64,000 nucleotides of DNA, from positions 18,839,534-18,903,533 of the forward strand of contig NC_049982.1 in the NCBI RefSeq assembly GCF_000003815.2, given 5' to 3'. Numbering within the stretch: position 1 is the stretch's first letter; every line of letters begins with the position of its first letter. This document shows positions 39,543 through 64,000 of the stretch, piece after piece. The notes under the pieces were generated by a model. That model saw only the letters and a list, made by a program, of their open reading frames with translations. It had not been told where the DNA came from and searched no databases. The stretch comes from Branchiostoma floridae (taxonomy: Eukaryota; Chordata; Leptocardii; Amphioxiformes; Branchiostomatidae). Both the position numbers and the translations under genes were made by a program.

Positions 39543-39879
39543 GGCCACGTTGATTTGATTATATGGATGACATCCTATGGGGGCCCAAAAACTGACGCGA
39601 GCGTACACGTAAATAATAAAGAAAAAGTTTGGTCAAAAACGAACGTCTTCATTATGAAATTGAGGTGGTCACGAACGTTGAACAAATGGCGCACATGTCA
39701 GCTTCACATGACATGGCATAATTCTTCTTTCACGTCTTCTTTGAACTTAGAATTAACGTTGGCATTCTTTGCTGTTTGTACGTTTTAAAGTGTAGTTGAA
39801 TTTTTGGAAACGGCCGAAAATTGATGCGCGTGCGGATGTCATCCATATACTAAATTTTAGTAATCAAATCAACATGGTC
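39543..39879. mobile_element. Non-autonomous PIF/Harbinger-like transposon, copy 2
   Basis: A shorter (337 bp), internally deleted relative of 23316-24176, in inverted orientation judged by the shared internal TTTTCGGCCGTTTCCAAAAA block. Ends GGCCACGTTGATTTGATTAT / inverse, flanked by TTA on both sides. The right arm has a small insertion (CTAAATTTTAG). Confidence 0.78.
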
Positions 39880-40337
39880 TTATTCCGAGACTAACTAAGA
39901 AAAACAACAATTTTCAGGATTCATTATACGTTCGACATTATTGTTGCTACGGTTAAAAAAAAACCAATAAGTTCGGGTTGACAGCATTAAATGACAATAT
40001 CAGATTTTAGCGTGGAATCTGTTTGGCAAGCCACATAACAAAGGTGCCTGGCTTGAACGTGCCACGTGACCAAGTACCCGTACCCGCCCAGTTACACACT
40101 AGAATCGTCGGCATTTATGCATTACCTCACACAGCTTGTATCGTAGTTACCACGATCTGGACCTTTGTTTGCCTTGTAGTTGAACTGGTAAGGTATTAAC
40201 GCGATAGCAGGTCAGGTGGGCCAGTGAGCTAACGATCATATTTCATACGGCCGGACATTCGGACGTGTAGCACCGCGGCGTTCATAGTCTGGAGAACGTA
40301 TCTCACAAGTTTATAATCTGTTATTGAAACCGCGAGT

Positions 40338-44453
<4,116 letters not shown>

Positions 44454-45319
44454 GGAGGAAACACAACATGTGCCAATATCCAGCTTAATGTAAAGATGAG
44501 CTGTTCAGCTTCGAAGTGATTGACAAAGTTGCCGAGAAGGAATCTAGTCTTGAGATTAAAAAGCGATATTGTCATTCCTATATCGTATGTTCATTGTGTT
44601 TGTTTTTCATTTGGTTGGTTGTACCTCACGGCATTAGCATAAAAAAACAAAAACACGCCGTATGAAAGGCGAGCAAAGCGTTTTTATATAATGAGTATAT
44701 ATATATGAAAGTTACATTGTCTTTGACGATAACATACGTATTGATGATGCATATCTTGACAGCCATATTTATTGACTGCTTGTATTTGTTTCCACAAAAT
44801 AACATGAAATTTTCCGGTATTTTAGAAAATATAGAGTACACGAGTACAGGACACTGCCCGAAACATATCAATCTCCTGACACTGTTGAAGTGCCGCTTGA
44901 ACTCTAACCATTGTTTTATAGGAAGTGTTCAGAAGACCTGTCTGTGCTATATAATTGATAGGCATTTAATACAGCTTGTTACTACCGAAAAAGCTATGGG
45001 GGTACGCTCTTTTAGAAGAGTAACAAAAACGAAGGCAAGTAAACATCTTTTGAAAATTTTGTTCTTAAATTTATAGCCCCCAAAACTTGACATGATTAGA
45101 TTGTTGTCGTAACTACCTACCATAGTTACCACACCAGGACCTTTGCTTTGCCTAATTGTAGAACTAGTCTTTTATTCCCGTGATCATAAGTCAGGCGGAC
45201 CTAACCTAGGGGTCATAGTTCAACGTCTGCACGGGCATTCGGAAGTGCAGCACTGACACAGTACGTCTGGAACTTGAACGTGCCTCATAAGTTTGTTATC
45301 TGTTATTTAAACCGCGAGT
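44454..45319. other. Spacer between reductase copies 1 and 2
   Basis: 3' flank of copy 1 and upstream region of copy 2. It is about 97% identical by eye to 49628-50496. The apparent open frame at 44705-45076 is shared between spacers only because they are recent duplicates. Confidence 0.6.
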
Positions 45320-49627
<4,308 letters not shown>

Positions 49628-50496
49628 GGAGGAAACACAACATGTGCCAATATCCAGCTTAATGTAAAGATGAGCTGTTCAGCTTCGAAGTGATTGACAA
49701 AGTTGCCGAGAAGGAATCTAGTCTTGAGATTAAAAAGTGATATTGTCATTCCTATATCGTATGTTCATTGTGTTTGTTTTTCATTTGGTTGTTTGTACCT
49801 CACGGCATCAGTATAAAAAAAACAAAAACACGCCGTATGAAAGACGAGCAAAGCGTTTTTATATATTAGTGAGTAAATATATGAAAGTTACATTGTCTTT
49901 GACGATAACATACGTATTGATGATGCATATCTTGACAGCCATATTTATTGACTGCTTGTATTTGTTTCCACAAAATAACATAAAATTCTCCGGTATTTTA
50001 GAAAATATAGAGTACACGAGTACAGGGCACTGCCCGAAACATATCAATCTCCTGACACTGTTGAAGTGCCGCTTGAGCTCTAACCATTGTTTTATAGGAA
50101 GTGTTCAGAAGACCTGTCTGAGCTATATAATTGATAGGCATTTAATACAGCTTGTTACTACCGAAAAAGCTATGGGGGTACGCTCTTTTAGAATAGTAAC
50201 AAAAACGAAGGCAAGTAAACATCTTTTGAAAATTTTGTTCTTAAATTTATAGCCCTCAAACCTGGACATGATTAGATTGTTGTCGTAACTACCTACCATA
50301 GTTACCACACCAGGACCTTTGCTTTGCCTAATTGTAGAACTAGTCTTTTATTCCCGTGATCATAAGTCAGGCGGACCTAACCTAGGGGTCATAGTTCAAT
50401 GTCTGCACGGGCATTCGGAAGTGAAGTGCAGCACTGACACAGTACGTCTGGAAAACGTGCGTCATAAATTTGTTATCTGTTATTTAAACCGCGAGT
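49628..50496. other. Spacer between reductase copies 2 and 3
   Basis: Near duplicate of 44454-45319. An apparent frame at 49737-50252 has no family resemblance and sits in the 3' flank. The shared block shortly upstream of each ATG (TTATTTAAACCGCGAGT) is the best candidate for a common 5' untranslated region. Confidence 0.6.
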
Positions 50497-56909
<6,413 letters not shown>

Positions 56910-57485
56910 GGCGATAGCAAGACGAGCCAACTTAATGCCCAGCTTAATGTAAATTTAAAGAAGAGTTCTTAAGCTTCAAATTGATTGACAGAGCTGCCGT
57001 GTTATATTGTCATTCTCACACCGTCTGTTAATATTATGATTTGTATACGAAATGCTGCACATTAGCGTAATGATCACAAACGTTACGAAAGAGTATTACT
57101 AAGCAGATCTTTATTAACTAACAAGCAATATAGAAATGTTAAATATGTCTTTTACGACATCACACGTCCGTATTGATACTTGTCTTGAAAACCATATTCA
57201 TTGCATGCTCATTTTTTGAGATTTTCGGATATTTTAGAAAACAACGTGTACATGACATACCAATCACCTGAGCATTAAAAGTGCTGTTTAAGCTCGCTTT
57301 ATAGTATGATAGGATTAGAAAGTGTACAAAAGATTGGCCTGTGGTATATGATTCATAGGCATTTTCTGCTTGATATGTACAGCTTGATATGATTTGATAT
57401 GACAGAAAACGTTTTGGAGTCACAAAAAAGCAGGAAAATAAACATCTTTTAGAAATGTTATTTTTATCCCTCATACAACCTATAT
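56910..57485. other. Convergent spacer between reductase copy 3 and the channel gene
   Basis: 3' flanks of two genes facing each other. A minus AATAAA (TTTATT at 57110) lies about 375 bases past the channel stop. Diverged similarity to the 3' flanks of the other reductases is visible (for example CGTATTGAT..CTTG..AACCATAT). No exon seen. Confidence 0.5.
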
Positions 57486-60400
57486 CTAGTTAGGACGCGA
57501 ATATAGAGCTATGGGGAGAGTCATGAACAGGCAGCTGAAGTACAGCACAAAGCACAGCCTGTCCAGCACGCGCGACAGCACCATCCATTCGCTTTCCTCA
57601 TCACCATCACGGCTGTCCTCCTCATTCTTACCCAGCCACATATTCAGCTTGTGCAGGGTGCTCTGTGTGGCCACCATGGTGTTCTGGATCCGCCACATCA
57701 CGGTGTTCGTGCTCACCAAGATTTTCATCAGGTTCAGGCGCCTGCGCGGTTCCTCCTCGAGGTTGAAGCTGTCCACAGTAAAGGACGGCATGCGTTCCGT
57801 AGGTGAAGCCATGGTCGCATCTATGCTGTTGATTGCAGGAGGTTCCTCCTTTCTCCTGGTTTGTAGAAAGTGTCGCAGAGATGAAGACATTAACAAACCG
57901 AACATTTTATCATCTCTAGATTTATTACTCCCTCTATCTGTTATGGCTGATCAGAGACGTGAACAGTACAGCATCAGTAACAATGTTCCTCAAGTCAACA
58001 TTATCGCTTACCTCACAACTTCTAAAGAAGCAGTCTTTTCCAGAACTTTTTTTAACATTCCTTTCTCTCAAGGAGTCAGGTTGGCCAATCAAAGTAAACT
58101 TCATGGCAAGTTTCCTTAGAAAGCATTGATAAACAAATTACTTTTTACCAAATAAAATTGAGTTTCTGACCTGCACTTTTTGGTGAGGTCGCCAAGCAGC
58201 ATGGCCATGGCACAGTACTTCAGGAACACCGTCCTGGCCCATGGCGGCAGCTTCCCCTCCCGACCGGACAGTGAGATGACCACGGCAGTGGCTAACATGA
58301 ACACTCCCATCAGGATGATGGCCGTGATGGTCAAAATTCCTGGAGAAGAAGCCGTGCCGATACTTATATTTACCTTTACTGTCGGTATCTGCCATAGATA
58401 TACCATCTATCTTAATCTCCAAGCAGACGCTGGGTGGAAAATCGTAAAGTTTTTTTACCAACAGTTCTGTACCCCAACGTTTATGTAGACGGTTTTAGCA
58501 ACAACAAAAAGCAACTGGTTAGAAAACTGTCTGCTTGGAGATGAATCTATCTAAGATAATCGCACATACCGACAGTACTTATGAAGTGAATGAAACACGA
58601 CTGGAAAGAAAAATGTTATTGCCATGGCGACGATGGTCTCTGAATAAAGAACATAAAATACATATGTCTGACATTAGTGTAACAGGCAGTATTCTGGGAC
58701 GAATGCCGCCGGCCTCCATGGATCCTGAATGAGACACTTTGAACCGTTAAGTACCTGAGCTGAGATACTAGTTCTTCCTGTATACATTTTCCCTGGAGAC
58801 TAACATTCCCAATGGACTACCTGTGGATATATATATATTTCCGTGCAACTCCTAAAATTCTTGCACACTGCACACAATACTATACCATTAGGCTCGCCTT
58901 TGAGGCGTTGCCAAAAAAGCTAGATAGATTACCCAGCAAAGGGAAGGTGGCGCTCCTCGGCAGGAAGTCGTTGATGACCACCAGGGACACGAACATGGAC
59001 AGCAGGATGCTCATGCCGTAGGACAACCGGTCACCCTTGTCGATGGGCACGCAGAACGTGATTCCCATCAGCACCACCAGGACGATGGACGGAGACACTG
59101 TGGTGCACATGTGGTACAGGGAGTTTCGCTGGAGCTGTAGGTCCAGACATGCCTGCGGCAAAAGTGATGATGTTGCACGTTGATACAGGTTGCATTTCGC
59201 TGTGGTAAGCATCTGTGCCACTACATTGCCCTTGCAGTGACGTAGTGTCACAATCTATCTACACTAGAATTATTTATAACATAACGGTTATTGGCCACTA
59301 GCAACATTAAATTCCTATCTGTTGTCTTGATTTTCACACTTCCCTCCAAGAGAAGGGCCCCAACTTTGCTGACCACAGTCTACCCCTCTCTCCTGTCGCT
59401 TCTTCTAAGGTCACCTGGTATGGAGGAGGACATATGCATCACGTGCAACCGGTTCGCTGTACCCAACATAGTACTGTGATTGGTACGCCAAAGTAAGCAG
59501 TACTCATACCGTCGTGTTTTCGACGCGCATGTTGTAGACGACGTCCCATTCTCCCCGTTTGAGGCGCTTGTGTTGATGACACGTGATGACGTCATCGCCA
59601 ATGTCGTCCATCCCCGCGCAGACGAAGACCTCGTTGGACCGGAAGTCGCCCCTGATGCACACGTTACACGTCATGTTATCGAACGGGAACAGGAAGTGGT
59701 CCAGGATACAGGTGGTGACGAGGATGGTCTCTATGATGTATGACAATGATAACGTTTTGATACATTGCTGTACATCTCCGCGGTATCAATTATGTTGTGT
59801 GGGAGATCAGATGTTACTGTTGGGCAGATATATATCACCCCCACTGTATTTACATCTCAACAGAAGACATTACATATAAGCATAAGATTTATCTTACTCG
59901 TTGAAGAGAAAGCATCAATTGTACTCATCAACGAGACAAAATGTGAAATGTCCCAATTCCTTGATTCTGAATCTAGGGCCTATGTTTTCAGTTTGTTTGT
60001 CTTGGTGTGCTTCCAAGTTATATGGAAGATATGGCAAAATGCGAAATGCAGTGTGAATCTGACCGCTTAGGCCAGATTTGTCAGAGTGTCAAAAAGCACA
60101 GGATGCACAGGCCAGAGGTCCTGAAACTAGTTTCGCCTTGTCACATCATACCTATGGTCCAGGTCACCTCACCGGTGTGAGACATCTCAAGGTCGTCCTC
60201 GGGAAATCCAAGAAACTGCGTATCGGCGCTGAAAGGTTTATGTATGTACAGTGAGTGTGTTAACGGTCAAATATTCTCACGTGGAATCAGCAGTCATCAT
60301 ATAGCAGCAGTCACTCATGCCTTTCAATTGTGGCTTTGTTACTACGCCTTGCATACTCAATTGATACATCGCAATAAGAGTGATTGATTGTCAGTCACAC

Positions 60401-63400
60401 TGGAGAAAATTGATCAGTACACAGACATCCAAATTACATGCATATGGTAAGTACCAAATACAAAGTACGTTACTGCCAGGATGGGAGAGAAACATGCATA
60501 CTGTACAATCAGCATGCTTATGTTAGCAAGCATGCTAATGCTAGCACACAATACTGCATCCATTGTGTTCATCCACTACAAGTGCAACGGGATTGACGTT
60601 ACCTTCCACGAAGCTTAATTTTTGGGGTCCAGATTTTTTCATGTTCGACAAAAACTTTTGTGAGATCATACAGGGTGTTTACCCATTTCAGCCGGATGTC
60701 ATACCATTTCTGCTCATAAAACACACAAATGATATCATTAAAAAGGGTAACAGAAATACTAAAGAAATATGGAAAAAATCATACTATTTTCAATAACATG
60801 GTTGAACTTTGTTTTTCGTGACTAAATAATGCATGACGAACCCTGGTTTATTAGTCTGGTATTCTAACATAATAACACATCTAATGCGCCAATTTAAACA
60901 TCGCATTGTAACAATCACAAATACGTTATGTGTCAGTAACAGTGATCTCACAATGTTCAATGTTCGCATACGATAGTAGTCAAATACTAGACACGTCAGA
61001 CTTAATGACTGTTCTTACCAGGTTTATGCGGGCTGCTGTGGTGATGGACTCTCCAGGCTCATCCTTTGAAAAGAAAACAAATGAAATTACAGTCCGTTAG
61101 CATTTTGTCTAGATCATTTTTGTTCATATATCATTCGGTATATTTTGCTCAGCTAAGCTTCCTCACATCATGTATGGTTCTGTTAACTCGTTGGTGATAG
61201 GGTTCAAAAATCAAACATAAGATGCCAAAAATCATCGTCATGCGGAAAATGAAAGTTGGGCAAATCATACGGATTCGTCTTTCGCAAGGGACGTAAAATG
61301 GGGGCCCCGTGTTCGAGGATGTGCCTCGAGCTCGTCAATCAGCCTCATTACTAAAAAATTGGGTGCCTACTGGCTGCAAATAATAATCAGATGTATTATT
61401 ATTTATGTACTTAAGAAGTCTGCTTTTAAGAAGTGGAACTGACGTCCAGTCGTGCCACGAAACAAAACTACCAATGACTGCACATAAACTAACTAAGTCA
61501 ATGATGTCATCAATGCTGGCGGCCACGGTGATGTTCAGTCCGTTGCCCCCTGGAGGCGGCAGGTTCGGACTTATGGAACCCTTCTCAAACTTGTCAACCA
61601 ACAGCTTTGTCCTTGGATCCTCTAANNNNNNNNNNNNNNNNNNNNNNNNNNNNNNNNNNNNNNNNNNNNNNNNNNNNNNNNNNNNNNNNNNNNNNNNNNN
61701 NNNNNNNNNNNNNNNNNNNNNNNNNNNNNNNNNNNNNNNNNGGGCTTTACTGATACTCACCTTGTGAGATAGGCCCTGGGTAACAGTGGTTTGAAGCATC
61801 AAACGCTGAGCATTCTGGTACTACGGCTGACCACTCCGGCTCGTGATCGCAGTTTAGCTTCAGTTCCTCGCACCAAGACCGACAGGGGGCATACTTGCTC
61901 CCCGAACACGGGCTAACAACCATGTAGCACAGAAACTCACGAATCTATGATAACAAAACAAAAAGGAAGCAGACTAAAGAAAAAAAAATGATAAGCAGGA
62001 ATCAAAGAGTATAAGTGTCACGTGTATCAAATAAAATGACACTACGCAGGTTAATATGTACCACCGGCAGATCAGTGTTTGTGGGGTTTAAGTACCACCC
62101 ATGCCGGTATTGATTGTTGCTTTCTACATAGAAATACTACCTATAATAGTAAGTTTATAGTGACTATGGTCAAAACGCACCATTCCGTTGCTAGCCTGGA
62201 AAGGTGAGTATCTCTAACGAGAACTAATTGACATCACCTGATCATGACACCGTTTCTGAGACAGTGTCTTGGTAGTGTTGAACTTTTCCCATTGGAGAAT
62301 AGCGTCGAAGTTCACGTGTCTGTAATGATTTGGGAACGTGGCGTATGCAGAGGTGGGGCACAGCTCCTTAATGCTGTTATGAATGGTCTGACAGCCTGGA
62401 GAGAGACAACAAACATGGCATCCGATCCAAATATTAAGTATAAGTGGAATACAGAAGATAGACAATATTCTACATTTTTTCTCTTACTATTGTACAAAGC
62501 ACAATACGAAATGATAGATAAATGATATGTGATATATGGCTGGTAAGAAGGAATTTACGCACTGCAAACTTCAGCATCCTTGCCATCCCAGCAGTGGGCA
62601 TCACCATGGCACAGTTGGTCGAAGGGAATACAGGTGTGGCCATTGTCGCACACGAAATGGGATCCGTCGGCATTGCACTCAGTTGGCCCAGCTAAAAATA
62701 AGATGTAAAGTTGTCGTTTTAAGTCTCACAAGTATTAGTATAAACACAATGAAAATACAACGACAAACCGAGGAACATTCCAAAGGAGTCTATCTCAATG
62801 ATACAATTTTTTTTACTGTTATCTGACGTTCAATATCTATTACTGAAGAAGACGGATAATTTTGTTAGCAAAAGCCATTCCTCTTTGACATAAATTTGAA
62901 GATTTTTTTCAATAAATGTTTAATTCAAGAGTGATAAGTTGATACACCAATTGAACTGATAGCAAATATTGAATTGGAGAAATAGACCTTTAGTCCGTGC
63001 AGTATAGTCAGCAACAAATGTGTCAGAGGAATTCCGCATTGACCCATAGAAAACCACGGTCAGTCGCCGGCTCCTGGACACGATGTCGGGCATGTCGTGG
63101 CCGCAGTATGTACCTAGGATTAGCAAGTATGCAACACATTATTGCCGATGAAACACATTATATCCATATCTGGCCAACACACAATATATCTTTCTAACTG
63201 TATCTTTGTTAGCAGTACTAAGCCAGAAGTGGTAAGATGTACAATAAGTGTCTTCACTTCTTAACGTTCTCGACTACGCCTTCAGATCATGCACCACCTA
63301 GCATCAAATCATTGATAGATTAGGTAATTTCAACACTTAATTCATAGAAAATCGCAACATTTATGTTTTGATAGATAATGCATTCGAACCAATGGTTACG

Positions 63401-63582
63401 CATGCCTCTATTCAGTATAGACCTAGAATGTCTAACACTTGAAACTCACCAACGATGTCAGACTTGCCGTCCGACCAGGAACCGTCAATGACGTGTACCC
63501 GCCCTCCCTGGCAGAACCCGGACTCGCCGATGCTCAGTTCAAACGGGTGAAAATGAAGCTCTACATGATAACCTTCAGAGAC
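57486..63582 (-). CDS. Cys-loop ligand-gated channel fused to CUB, LDLa and Frizzled-CRD modules (5' end outside window)
   Basis: Thirteen exons with continuous phase (2067 bp, 688 aa visible): 63450-63582, 62988-63113 (CUB; FCQGG, GTYCGHDMPD), 62563-62691 (LDLa; six Cys, CWDGKDAEVC), 62238-62395 and 61761-61944 (Frizzled CRD, ten Cys), 61494-61621, 61019-61063 (45 bp), 60603-60709 (KWYDIRLKW, KIWTPKI), 60152-60228, 59510-59730 (Cys-loop CILDHFLFPFDNMTC), 58933-59152 (M1-M2), 58171-58339 (M3; LPPWARTVFLKY), 57486-57855 (cytoplasmic loop, M4; SRVLDRLCFVLYF). M2 keeps acidic -1' and 20', and Leu 9', so cation conduction is predicted. The vicinal Cys pair of acetylcholine-binding alpha subunits is absent. 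Predicted to sit in the plasma membrane with the modules outside. The CUB start and signal peptide lie upstream of 63583, probably beyond 64000. A 116-N gap separates the Frizzled and channel parts; phase across it agrees. Confidence 0.85.
58415..58542. mobile_element. MITE with CTCCAAGCAGAC inverted ends in the channel M2-M3 intron
   Basis: Left end ATCTCCAAGCAGAC and right end GTCTGCTTGGAGAT are perfect 14-base inverses, 128 bp apart. The ends match the 8557-8732 family, but the interior differs. Flanks ATCTATCT(T)A / GAATCTATCT are similar on both sides. Confidence 0.7.
61626..61741. other. Assembly gap (116 N)
   Basis: Lies in the intron between the last Frizzled exon (61761) and the first ligand-binding-domain exon (ends 61621). 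A very small exon could be hidden here. Confidence 1.
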
Positions 63583-64000
63583 CTTTGGGACCAAGGAAAT
63601 ACTGTAAATGCATTTTAAGTTCGCGGGGATTTAATTTCGCGGTAGCGGGAAAAAGGACTTTTCGCGGTGGATTTAAGTTCGCGGTAACACCATAGACTGC
63701 AGTCTAATACCATAATAGAAAAATATTCGCGGTGGTTTTAAGTTCGCGGTGAAGTGGTCACCGCGAAAACCGCGAACATTAATCCACCGCGAACATTTCT
63801 GCATTTACAGTACATCCGAATCAGTGTACAACACAAAAATTACAACAGATAGCAATCAGTATTACTGTACCCTGTTTGAAACAAAGAAAAAGTGCACTTC
63901 CTCGTTGATAAAGTTACGATTCTGTTGCCTAGTATTGGTTCAGAACATGATATATACGATACATATAACGATGCATTTAATAAAATGCTACAAGTTTGAT
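63583..64000. other. Intron upstream of the first visible channel exon
   Basis: The acceptor AAAG at 63583 follows a weak pyrimidine tract; then comes the MITE at 63600-63812 and AT-rich sequence. I see no CUB N-terminal half or signal peptide here. Confidence 0.6.
63600..63812. mobile_element. MITE with TACTGTAAATGCA ends and TTCGCGGT repeats
   Basis: Perfect inverted ends TACTGTAAATGCA / TGCATTTACAGTA, with TA at the outer edge as a possible Tc1/mariner-type target site. The interior contains several copies of TTCGCGGT with TTTAAG on both strands and can fold extensively. No coding capacity. Confidence 0.85.

Larger units (their letters stand above)
39252..40337. other. Intergenic region between SLC16 gene and first tandem reductase
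   Basis: Holds the SLC16 3' untranslated region with its AATAAA, the Harbinger-like copy at 39543-39879, and the upstream region of the first reductase. The last shares the block CCTTTG..TTGCCT..TTGTAG and CGGGCATTCGGA with the regions upstream of the other two copies, so these are candidate promoter remnants. Confidence 0.5.

Noticed and set aside
49737-50252. 171-codon plus-strand frame after reductase copy 2
   Set aside because: It lies in the 3' flank. The counterpart after copy 1 is broken near its start, and the similarity is explained by recent duplication rather than coding constraint.
57511-58119. 202-codon plus-strand frame
   Set aside because: Antisense to the last exon of the channel gene, which has clear M4 coding content on the minus strand.
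60480-60550. Palindromic GCATGC/GCTAGC-rich patch
   Set aside because: Short and imperfect, within an intron of the channel gene; not enough to call an element.

Overview
The window is animal DNA, most likely from a lancelet (amphioxus, Branchiostoma). Genes are split into many short exons with standard GT/AG splice sites. The families are chordate- or metazoan-type (SLC22, SLC16, prostaglandin reductase, Cys-loop channel with CUB/LDLa/Frizzled modules), and short transposable elements and satellites fill much of the space between and within genes. Genus is inferred from gene content and repeat style; no database was consulted. All exon models were built by hand from splice sites, reading phase and comparison of paralogues within the window.

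Layout. 1.3-7.9 kb and 13.6-19.4 kb (minus strand): two complete ten-exon SLC22 organic-ion transporter genes in tandem (572 and 565 aa). They are separated by an intergenic stretch with a MITE, a CG/TG microsatellite and two degenerate tandem repeats. 21.8-22.8 kb (plus): the 3' part of a small unrecognised gene whose exons encode a repeated cysteine module. 23.3-24.2 kb: a Harbinger-like non-autonomous transposon. 24.6-35.5 kb (minus): a nine-exon prostaglandin reductase 1-like (PTGR1-like) gene whose fourth exon is split by a 6.7-kb insertion with terminal inverted repeats and a 3-bp target duplication. The insertion contains two satellite arrays, an assembly gap and a second copy of host exons 2-3. 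36.4-39.3 kb (plus): a complete SLC16 monocarboxylate-transporter-like gene, head to head with the broken reductase. 40.3-56.9 kb (plus): three intact tandem PTGR1-like genes on a repeat unit of about 5.2 kb, the third with a 2-kb composite repeat in intron 5. 57.5-63.6 kb (minus): the 3' part of a gene encoding CUB, LDL-receptor class A and Frizzled cysteine-rich modules fused to a pentameric ligand-gated channel.

The genes do not form an operon-like unit. The common theme is tandem duplication of small-molecule transporters and reductases with exon-restricted sequence homogenisation, plus heavy transposon traffic. The fused channel is the most unusual gene. The transposon-split reductase is the clearest snapshot of a recent structural event.
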